DNA from: Oehlia diaphana
Lineage: Eukaryota > Glomeromycota > Glomeromycetes > Glomerales > Glomeraceae
Assembly: GCA_003833135.1 (NCBI GenBank)
Contig: QZLH01000925.1
Coordinates: 33,531 to 51,030 of the forward strand
Direction of reading: 5' to 3'
Length of the DNA stretch: 17,500 bases
The notes under the pieces are model-generated. The model was given only the letters and a program-made list of their open reading frames with translations, ran no database searches and was not told where the DNA came from. This document shows positions 10,760-17,500 of the stretch, piece after piece; the first letter of the stretch is position 1, and the number at the start of each line of letters is the position of its first letter. Made by a program: the position numbers and the translations under genes.

Positions 10760-12195
10760 TTAGAATAGATTAATAAATAAATAATTATTTATTAAAACAA
10801 AATCTTTAAAAAGTATATGTTTTTATTAAATAACTTACTCTAAAACGATTCTAAAAATTTTAGGTGAGATGTTTTCTTTTTTGAAAATAGTGATATTATC
10901 TTCATCAACGCTATCACTATAACTCATAAATGAGGATAATGCTGAATAAAAATAAGAAACAGTTGAATTATCTTCTTCAGTCTTATTATTTTCTGATTTT
11001 TTGGATAAAGCAGCATTAAAATAAGCAGATCTAGCTTGAAGAATAGGAGAATGTGCATGAAATTCTTCAACATCCGATTCTTTCCCAATTATTATTTTAA
11101 CATCAAATTCCTTTGATTTGGTTAAAAAATTGATTAAATCTTCCGATAATTTATAAAGAGATCTTATTATAATATCATCTCTAGTAAAATCCGCAAATTC
11201 TGAAGTAGAAGTAACTGAAGTAGCATCATCAATAACATTCAAACCGGAAATCGATCCTTTTGCTTCATGACTTTTCGAACCAGTTGATGATTGTTTTGAT
11301 TCTGTCACTGATCCTGTCACAGATCCTACAACTGATGATGGTCTTGATCCTTTCACTGACCCTACAACTGATGATGGTCTTGACGAAGGTTTTGGAGGAT
11401 TTCCTTTTGAATTCAATTTTTTCTTTGCAGCGTACAAACAAAACTGAAAGAGTGGAATATTTTGATATGAGAAGATTAATATGTTGTAGAATATTATATA
11501 AAATAATCGAAAACTAAGACCTCAATTTACCTCATCAAATAGGATATACCCTCCATGATTCACATCAATCTCATCAAATGCCTTTTTAAGTTCTATATTC
11601 GATAACCCATCTAGCCCCATAATTTTATGTCCTTGCTTAAATTCTTGTAAACTAATACGATTATCATTGTTTTTATCAAGTTTCTTAAACAACTGAAATA
11701 GCTCATCGTAGTAATAAAGAAATTCGATAAGACGGTTAAACTCGGAAAGTTCGATAAAACCATTCTAATAGTAATAATGCAGGTTTAAAATATGTATGTA
11801 TAATGATAGTTAGTGTATAGTTACGAAATTTTTCATAAATGTCGGTAATGCATTTCAGGAACGCATATTTCCGAGGGTTTGGAACGTTTATTTCAGAACT
11901 TGTTAAAAGATATTTTTCAAATAACGAACCTTTGAAATATCAGCAGCTTTGTATGCCCGCATGATAACGGGTTTATTTTTTGAAAAGTGTGGATAAAGCT
12001 CAAGGACAGCCTTATCTATTTCAGCGAGAGACAAGGTACCGTTTCCATTATAATCAAATTTATCGAAAGTCTTATCAAAATGAAGAAAGTCAAAATATTT
12101 CATTAAAAATAAAAATCGGAATGGGGGTTTAACAATCGTAAATATTATTATACCTTTTTAATTTGAGTTTCTTCTAATTTTTTTGTAGTTGTCAT
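9522..12195 (-). CDS. EF-hand, BTB, BACK and TLDc domain fusion protein, five exons (740 aa)
   Basis: Exons in transcript order: 12195-12154, 12070-11930, 11764-11531, 11443-10839, 10722-9522. Introns are GT...AG with phases 0, 0, 0, 2. Residues 15-145 carry four EF-hands, with loops at 20-31 (DYNGNGTLSLAE), 58-69 (DISKNGFIELSE), 91-102 (DKNNDNRISLQE) and 128-139 (DVNHGGYILFDE, with Gly at loop position 5). A Ser-rich, probably disordered linker follows (about 151-232). A BTB domain covers about 234-355 (EFHAHSPILQARSAYF, then VLDYIYGG across the last junction). A BACK-like helical region covers about 356-510 and TLDc about 577-737 (VYRGTSDHFSCAAFHEKCDN, GELIGGYNPEKW). BTB proteins often recruit Cullin-3; TLDc proteins are linked to oxidative-stress resistance and V-ATPase binding. 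A calcium-regulated adaptor role is inference. ATG12195 has A at -3. No in-frame ATG lies between the EF-hands and the BTB core, so a separate downstream gene is unlikely. Confidence 0.85.
10723..10838 (-). other. Intron 4 of the EF-hand/BTB/TLDc gene
   Basis: Donor GTAAGT, acceptor TTTAG, phase 2, 116 bases. Joining GA to T makes an Asp codon in the BTB segment VLDYIYGG. The acceptor directly follows a 29-base T run on the transcribed sense (10725-10753 as A on the plus strand). Confidence 0.92.
11322..11393 (-). repeat. 36-base in-frame tandem duplication in the Ser-rich linker
   Basis: Two copies of a 36-base unit, differing at a few bases, encode SRPSSVVGSVKG-like dodecapeptides. A shorter GSV motif follows. 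The period is a multiple of three, so copy number can change without breaking the frame. Confidence 0.8.
11444..11530 (-). other. Intron 3 of the EF-hand/BTB/TLDc gene
   Basis: Donor GTAAAT, acceptor TTTCAG, phase 0, 87 bases. It joins GGYILFDE, the end of the fourth EF-hand loop, to FCLYAAKKK, its exit helix. The downstream exon continues without interruption into the linker and BTB domain, so this junction is the one that makes the fusion. Confidence 0.85.
11765..11929 (-). other. Intron 2 of the EF-hand/BTB/TLDc gene
   Basis: Donor GTTCGT, acceptor ATTAG, phase 0, 165 bases. It splits the second EF-hand loop between Lys61 and Asn62; joining the exons restores a canonical 12-residue calcium loop. 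A fungal-type branch-point string (CACTAAC) occurs about 40 bases before the acceptor. Confidence 0.85.
12071..12153 (-). other. Intron 1 of the EF-hand/BTB/TLDc gene
   Basis: Donor GTATAA, acceptor ATAAG, phase 0, 83 bases. It joins 14 codons (ending in TQIKK) to TFDKFDYNGNG, giving a continuous helix into the first EF-hand loop. The acceptor is less pyrimidine-rich than the others, so this is the least certain junction of the gene. Confidence 0.7.
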
Positions 12196-12479
12196 ATTTG
12201 AGATAGAAAGAAATTTTTGTTTTGTAAAAAAATAAAAAATAAAAATGACAATTAGCTGATTAAAAGCATATATTTATATATTTTAGGACATTACGAATTG
12301 TTTATCATGTTTGATCATGTTTTAGTGTCCCAAAAACAAAACTTTATTTTAAAACAAAATGGAAAAATGGCGTATACAAAACTTTATTACCCCATGAAGC
12401 ATTTTAAGGAGTATAAAGGACTAACTATCTAACTATTGTACCATGGAATGATAATAAAAATCAAAAAAATATTTGTTAT

Positions 12480-12531
12480 ACACAAACAATATGTACAATT
12501 TTATATCAAACATTTGTATTGTTTTGTGTTT
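12480..12531. repeat. Imperfect inverted repeat
   Basis: An ACACAAACAATATG-like left arm (12480-12492) and a CATTTGTATTGTTTTGTGT-like right arm (about 12510-12529) are complementary apart from a one-base bulge and some mismatches, around a short A/T loop. It could be a hairpin in DNA or RNA, or the terminus of a small element. Function unknown. Confidence 0.4.
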
Positions 12532-12533
12532 CC

Positions 12534-12592
12534 TAACCCGGAATTCGGAATCCCGGATGGGGATAATCTGGACCAACCCGATAACCGGATAA
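12534..12592. other. GC-rich patch in AT-rich intergenic DNA
   Basis: 30 of 59 bases are G or C, far above the flanks. It contains repeated CGGAAT- and AACCCG-like words (CGGAATTCGGAAT; AACCCGGA, AACCCGATAACCGGA). This may be a relic of a dispersed element or a protein-binding cluster. No coding frame is evident. Confidence 0.4.
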
Positions 12593-13282
12593 AGTCTAAT
12601 TTCGAATAATCACATTATTTAATATTTAAATATTATTATTATTAGAACACGAAAAATATCGAGATTTGGATAAAATTACAAACAAATGTTAATACATTAT
12701 AAAGTTATAAAACATAAAATTTCCAAAAATAGGTGCTTATATAATAATTGATGATTGAATGATACAACGAGACACAGCAGAACTTATAATAATGGAAAAA
12801 TGAACTATAAGATTGAAGTTCATATTTATTTATTTTTATATATATGTTAAATTACGTTGGAAGAGGTAAATAAAATATTTAATTTATTAAATGTTTAACT
12901 CAAAGAAAAAAATTTGGTCATAAAAATTAACATGGAGGATTTTATCGATGGTGATGATTTGAAGATTTGGTGAGAAATACAAAATACATATGTGCATCCA
13001 CTAAACATTAATGGTAATATTACGGATATTTCAAAGGAGTAGTACTTGAAAACAAGGTTTATTCATTTATGTTTCTCAAAATTGCTTGGCGCTTTTAAAA
13101 ATAATTAAAGAAGAATAGTTAAGAATGTCGCAGTCAAGTTGGATTACTTCTTAAGTAAATTTATTTAATTTTTCCAATTTAAGTTGAATCAATCAAAATT
13201 AATTGCCATATTGCTAAAACGGTGTTCCAAAATCGACACCATAATAAGAATAATTTGAAATCCAAGATGAAGCTTATCATTT

Positions 13283-13313
13283 GATTTACTTCGTGATGCA
13301 TATGCAGTAAATC
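13283..13313. repeat. Short inverted repeat (hairpin)
   Basis: GATTTACT and AGTAAATC are perfectly complementary 8-base arms around 15 bases that contain the palindrome GCATATGC and allow some further pairing. No role is known. Confidence 0.4.
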
Positions 13314-13832
13314 ACTAATCTTTATATTCTTTGTTATTCTCTAACATTATTACAAAATAATGGTTAGGTTAAAGTAGTGATATTACTATACGAACCATGA
13401 AACGAATTTTAAATTAAATATAATTTTTGTGAAAACCATAATAAAATTACGGGTGAAACATAATTTAGCCAATGTTTTGTTTCCCTTTCATATATTTTAC
13501 AGTCAAAAGTATAAAATTCAATATGGTAATATTTGATATTTATTTTCATATGTAACGAATATACTACAATTATTGAAACTATCGAACCATTTGTGTATTA
13601 CTTGCTATAAATAGTAAGATTGATAAACATATCGTTTCATCTAGCCATAAATAGGATGTATTAGTATACTTTTCAAGTTAGATTAATGATATATTTGGTG
13701 TTACATCAAGTCGCTCTTCTACTATTATTTTTGATTTTCACGATATAAGAAAACAATACTTAAAATACTTTTATTCATTATATGCACATAATATTTGCTG
13801 CCGTTTGATAAACAAATGGGGTCATTGCCCTA

Positions 13833-13866
13833 TTTTTTTTTTTTTTTTTTTTTTTTTATTTTTTTT

Positions 13867-13908
<42 letters not shown>
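13833..13908. repeat. 76-base nearly pure poly-T tract
   Basis: Runs of 25 T (13833-13857), 11 T (13859-13869) and 35 T (13874-13908) are separated by a single A and by AAAA. This is low-complexity DNA; its exact length in a genome assembly is likely to be unreliable. Confidence 0.9.
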
Positions 13909-14419
13909 CTCTCGTGATATTTAAAACAACGTGTTTACTTAGTGTTATTATTAGTGTTGTTAAAAAAATGTTGTAACATACGATAAAGATAAGGTTTAGT
14001 ATTTTAATACTTGTTATACATATTATATACTTAAATCCGATCCGAAATCATTCGACTTTTTTTTTAAAAAAAATTGATTTAAATTTAATAATTTAATAAT
14101 TTATAATAATTTTAGATATATTATAAAATATATGAAATACATTATATGAATAATAAGTATTATAAATAATTAACCTCATTGATCGAGAAAAAATAATGTA
14201 ATCGTGAAATAAAAAAAATAATTTATTTGATGTATAAACATTTATGCAATCCTTTTCTATTGTTCCCGTTCTTTGGGCAAACGTTTAGAGGGTACTTCAA
14301 ATTGGTTTTTTTTTTGTACTCAATTATCATCATTGTGCTGCGCCAATAAAAAAAAGGAATTTCCAGGGATCAATAAAAATGAAAAGATGAAAGGTTACGT
14401 GAGATAAATATTTACATAT

Positions 14420-14570
14420 TGAATATATTTGACATTGAATATATATTGAGATTGAATATATATTTGACATAGAATATATTGAACCGATATATTGAACCGA
14501 TATATTGAACCGATACTGATATATTGAATATAGTGACATTGAATCTATTGAATACAGTGAATTTATTAAA
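14420..14570. repeat. Degenerate TTGAATATA-type tandem repeat with a perfect 13-base core
   Basis: The string ATATTGAACCGAT occurs three times without change at 14476-14514. On both sides are many looser copies of TTGAATATA and TTGACATTGAATATA. The array creates an artificial repetitive reading frame on the minus strand, which I do not regard as a gene. Confidence 0.85.
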
Positions 14571-14699
14571 TATAGTAAGTGAATACCTTATTTATATATG
14601 TTTATATCATATTAAAATATAAAAACATCTAATATTAACAAAGTATTAAAATATTAAAAGTATCAAGTATTAAATATTTAAATACCAAAATACCAAATC

Positions 14700-14781
14700 A
14701 AATATCAAATATCAAATATCAAATATCAAATATCAAATATCAAATATCAAATATAAATATATAAAATATAAAATATAAAAT
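14700..14781. repeat. AAATATC microsatellite followed by ATAAAAT repeats
   Basis: Seven perfect 7-base AAATATC units occupy 14700-14748, then the array drifts into three ATAAAAT units at 14761-14781. Diverged CAAATAT words reappear near 15270-15325. This is simple sequence, likely to vary between isolates. Confidence 0.9.
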
Positions 14782-14938
14782 ATTAAATAATTACTTACAC
14801 CAATTAATTCATTAATCTTTATCAATCATTTTTGAATAACTGATAACTGGTTTATATTACATACACAATCATACATTATCAAGGAAAAAAATCCCGAAAA
14901 GCAAAAAAAAAAAAAAATTATAAACGCGAAAAGATAAA

Positions 14939-14964
14939 AGATAAAAAAAAAAATTTTTTTATCT
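14939..14964. repeat. A/T inverted repeat
   Basis: AGATAAAAAAA and TTTTTTTATCT are perfect 11-base complementary arms around AAAA. It lies about 170 bases before the larger hairpin at 15137-15178. No role can be assigned. Confidence 0.6.
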
Positions 14965-15136
14965 AAATAACATATGTATGCAATTTAATGCAATTAAATG
15001 CGTTTTTATATATATCCATTTTTTCTTTATGATATTTATACGTATTTTTAAGTTTTGATGTATGCAAATAATTGGGTGCATTTGAACTTTCTCTATTGAA
15101 AAAGATAAACTTTAATCTATTTATATACTATATAAT

Positions 15137-15178
15137 AAAAAAATTTTTTTAAACTCGAAAGTTTAAAAAAATTTTTTT
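15137..15178. repeat. Perfect 19-bp hairpin with CGAA loop
   Basis: Each arm is seven A, seven T and a five-base AAACT or AGTTT segment. The two 19-base arms are fully complementary and are separated only by CGAA. The stem would form a stable cruciform or an RNA hairpin. It is not next to a recognised gene end, so a terminator role is not supported. Confidence 0.85.
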
Positions 15179-15879
15179 CTCAAAAGATTTGTATTTAGAA
15201 AAGTATAAATTCAATTATTTAGTATAATTTAGTATAATTTATTAAATGCATTATCTAATACTTTTTTATCAAATATCAAATATTTTTATTAATCAAATAA
15301 TCAATATCAAATACTTTTTTTTAATCAATCATATTTCATATTTCATATTTTCAATTTTCATTAATTTTCATTAATTTCATTACAATAAACTCAATAAACT
15401 TTAAAAATATCTGGTATTCAAAATTGGTAATCGAATCCCTTTTTTAAGATATTACAATAAAATTTTTACGCGTACTTCCTATAAACCTTCATATATCCTT
15501 TATTTACTGCTAACGTAATTGTTTATAACTTATTATATGATTTACGCTTAAAAATTATCATCCCTAAAAATAGTTTAAAATATAAACGAGAATTTTTTTT
15601 AACGTATATCCGGAAATTTTATATGTTCCGTAATTAGAAACTTTTTTTTCTGAGTATCAATATTTTTAACTAATAAGATTCTTGAAATTTAAAACGTGTA
15701 AAAAATTAGTGAAACGATGATTACTTTTTTATTTATATTATTGTGAAATACAAATTAAAAGTTAAAGAAAAAAAAAGATGTAAATAGTAAATAGAGATGC
15801 GCGAGAAGCAAATGAAAATAATTATAATATGATACGCGAAAAGAAAAAAAAAAAAAACTATTACATTTTTTTGTCCATA

Positions 15880-16044
15880 TCATACCATTTTTTTTTCTTT
15901 CATGATAGGGTTCGTCCGAATAGTTTTTTGTTTTTGGTTGTTTTTTTCGAGATCATCCAAACATATGCCGTCATTATCTTTCCATGTGTCAAATTGTATA
16001 TCAAATTTCATTGCGCGACCTTTTTTCTTTAAAGGTTCTTGCAT
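15880..16044 (-). CDS. Doubtful small reading frame or exon, 54 aa, unknown
   Basis: I do not recognise this product. An ATG at 16044-16042 opens a 54-codon frame ending in TGA at 15882-15880, with an in-frame TGA upstream. The middle reads KFDIQFDTWKDNDGICLDDL, which is compositionally protein-like, and the DNA of 15905-16040 is visibly richer in G and C than its flanks. The ends are Lys-rich from A runs. No splice partner is clear, although it could be the last exon of an unrecognised gene. It may equally be chance or a decayed gene fragment. Confidence 0.22.
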   Translation of the reverse strand: MQEPLKKKGRAMKFDIQFDTWKDNDGICLDDLEKNNQKQKTIRTNPIMKEKKMV

Positions 16045-16350
16045 ATATTTGTTTCATGTTTTGAAGAAACAGTGGAGAAACAATAATAAATTATTAATTG
16101 TACAAAAAAAAAAAACATTGTACACATTGGTTACGCGTTTTAAAATAAACGATTTTTTTATTTTTTTTTTTTTATAGAATTAATCTAATTGGAACATGTT
16201 ATCACTTATCAGAATATAGATAATATGAAATTTTGATGAATATGACGAATAAAATTAAGAAAAAAAATCATTTAAAAAAAAAAAAAAGGTTGATCGACAA
16301 ATTCTTGGGTCAGGTGCACACAATATTTATTTATTATTATCAAAATTTTA

Positions 16351-16397
16351 TACACATTTACACATTCTACACATTTTTACACATTTTTACACATTTA
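16351..16397. repeat. TACACATT(TT) tandem repeat
   Basis: Five copies of TACACATT occur with variable spacing of 8 to 10 bases; the last three have a regular 10-base period. The simplest explanation is a microsatellite. Confidence 0.85.
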
Positions 16398-16497
16398 CGA
16401 AAAAGGAAAATCAATTTGAAATCGAAACTCTTCGTAATTTGTAATTTAAAATTTGTAATTATTTATTATGAATGTATTGAATGTATGAATGAAATGA

Positions 16498-16566
16498 TTT
16501 CTCTTTCCTCCTCTCCTTTTTTTTTTTGTTTTTTCTCCCCACTCCCCCACTCCCCCATTCCCCCAC
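16498..16566 (-). other. Polypyrimidine tract with a G-quadruplex motif on the minus strand
   Basis: C runs of 4, 5, 5 and 5 at 16537-16540, 16544-16548, 16552-16556 and 16560-16564 are separated by three-base loops (ACT, ACT, ATT). On the minus strand this is a textbook four-run G-quadruplex motif; on the plus strand it is an i-motif candidate. The 40 bases before it are almost all pyrimidine, so a triplex (H-DNA) structure is also possible. Confidence 0.7.
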
Positions 16567-17500
16567 ATAATAAATAATATATTAAAGTTTTCCGTGTTTA
16601 GGATTTTAAATTATAATGAAATAATGTATATATATATCATGGAAAAACTATGTCAACATTTTGGTAAAAGTGAAACATGATTCCATGGAATTTCGATCAA
16701 ATGATCAAAATTAAAAATTTGATAAATAATGGATATTCCGGCCGAATTTAATTGAAATTTATTCAAGCACGTGCTTTTTATGTAAATTCATCGTTTGCAT
16801 AACTGCGTTCAATAATAATTTCAATCGTAAAGTACGCCAATACAGATAAAATGTTTGAAATTTTTAAAACCGTGAGAAAATAAATAATAACCGATGCCAT
16901 GATCGATTACGCGAACTAAAGACCCATGATTTTTTTAAGGGTTCAACATTTTTCGTGGGAAATCAAATGAGAAGAAAAAAATAAAAAGGCTTATAAGAAA
17001 AAGAATAAAAAATAATTCTCGTACAAAAAACCTTATTTCTTTATAAACATATGAATTAATTAATGTACAATGTTGATGCATTGACCTTGGTTGACCTTGG
17101 AATTACATAAAGAACAAGGGCTTGCATGTAAATTTTAATTGATTTTAATTGATTTAAATTGACGCGAATAAAAAATCATCATTTCCATAACCATTAAACT
17201 TGTAATTAACATTCATTTCAATATCTTTCAATATATTTCATTAAAAATTAACATTTTAAGAATAATACGAATTTTCAATAAATTTAAATTTAGTAAAATT
17301 GTTTTGACAAAAACAAGTTTCTCTTAATAAAAAAGAAAAAAATAAAATAAAATTCAAGAAAAAAAAATTAATTAGTACATAAGGCTGAAACAATTCAGGG
17401 TTTTTTTCACGTTGAAATTCTATTATTAAAATTATTATTATAAAACGTTTCATGAATTAATGTAAGTTCTCATCCTTTCTATAGTAAGAACTCTTTCGTT

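Larger units (their letters stand above)
12196..15879. other. Long region without a supported gene
   Basis: The first part (12196-12300) is the upstream region and 5' UTR of the minus-strand gene and is A/T-rich. Beyond it lie a GC-richer patch (12534-12592), a poly-T block (13833-13908), a cluster of short tandem repeats (about 14420-14785) and two A/T hairpins (14939-14964, 15137-15178), listed separately. Reading frames here are short, low in complexity or interrupted. No tRNA fold, rRNA or transposase-like segment was recognised by eye. Confidence 0.65.
16045..17500. other. Right-hand non-coding region
   Basis: It is AT-rich throughout. It holds a TACACATT repeat (16351-16397), a pyrimidine tract with four C runs (16498-16566), a 10-base tandem duplication (TTGACCTTGG at 17081-17100) and a TTTTAATTGA triplet of repeats (17133-17162). 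Reading frames crossing it are dominated by Phe, Lys, Ile and His from simple sequence, with no domain-like character. Nothing else is supported. Confidence 0.6.

Noticed and set aside
10835..11437. A stand-alone BTB gene separate from an upstream EF-hand gene
   Set aside because: The frame has no ATG before the middle of the BTB domain, and the acceptor at 11445-11444 joins in phase to the fourth EF-hand, giving a complete exit helix.
12932..12973. ATG opening a 13-codon frame (MEDFIDGDDLKIW)
   Set aside because: Too short, and no convincing downstream exon was found after the GTGAGA that might serve as a donor.
14330..14539. 69-codon minus-strand reading frame with Tyr/Ser/Ile periodicity
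   Set aside because: The periodicity comes directly from the TTGAATATA and ATATTGAACCGAT tandem repeats.
14700..14748. Regularly repeated unit that might suggest a CRISPR array
   Set aside because: The units are 7 bases long with no spacers, in a eukaryotic genome; this is a microsatellite.
15425..15445. ATCGAATCCC, similar to a tRNA B box on the minus strand
   Set aside because: No T stem, anticodon arm or acceptor stem could be folded around it.
15829..16177. Two overlapping plus-strand reading frames of 67 and 91 codons
   Set aside because: Phe-rich translations of T runs. The opposite strand offers a more protein-like frame in the same place.
16233..16577. 114-codon plus-strand reading frame
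   Set aside because: It is made of A runs, TACACATT repeats and a C-rich tract. The translated residues are Lys, Phe, His and Pro blocks with no domain character.

Overview
The window is eukaryotic nuclear DNA and most likely fungal. It is very AT-rich, with homopolymer T and A runs of 20 to 35 bases outside genes, and its genes are split by short GT...AG introns of 83 to 188 bases. A complete fungal-type acetyl-CoA carboxylase sits beside a BTB-BACK-TLDc gene. The extreme AT content, the TLDc gene and the small introns best fit an arbuscular mycorrhizal fungus (Glomeromycotina, Rhizophagus-like). That assignment is inference: no rRNA or other marker is present.

Layout. Positions 1-385 are the upstream region of the first gene. 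Positions 386-7667 (+ strand, five exons) encode a 2259-residue cytosolic acetyl-CoA carboxylase: biotin carboxylase, biotin carrier, central and carboxyltransferase domains in order, with the biotinyl-lysine motif and a Snf1/AMPK-type phosphosite visible. Positions 7668-9521 are a convergent intergenic spacer holding poly(A) signals for both genes and a stretch that looks like a dispersed repeat. Positions 9522-12195 (- strand, five exons) encode a 740-residue protein that joins four N-terminal EF-hands to a Ser-rich linker, a BTB domain, a BACK region and a C-terminal TLDc domain. Positions 12196-17500 are mostly non-coding and hold poly-T tracts, short tandem repeats, a perfect 19-bp hairpin, a C-rich tract that is a G-quadruplex candidate on the minus strand, and one doubtful 54-codon reading frame (15880-16044, -).

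The two main genes converge and show no functional link. The carboxylase makes malonyl-CoA for fatty acid synthesis or elongation. The second looks like a calcium-responsive adaptor, possibly linking Cullin-3-type ubiquitination (BTB) to a TLDc module. The most interesting item is this EF-hand/BTB/TLDc architecture. It is supported by in-phase splicing at every junction and by the absence of any in-frame ATG that could start an intact BTB domain independently. If the organism is an arbuscular mycorrhizal fungus, the intact carboxylase also matters, because these fungi are reported to lack cytosolic type I fatty acid synthase.
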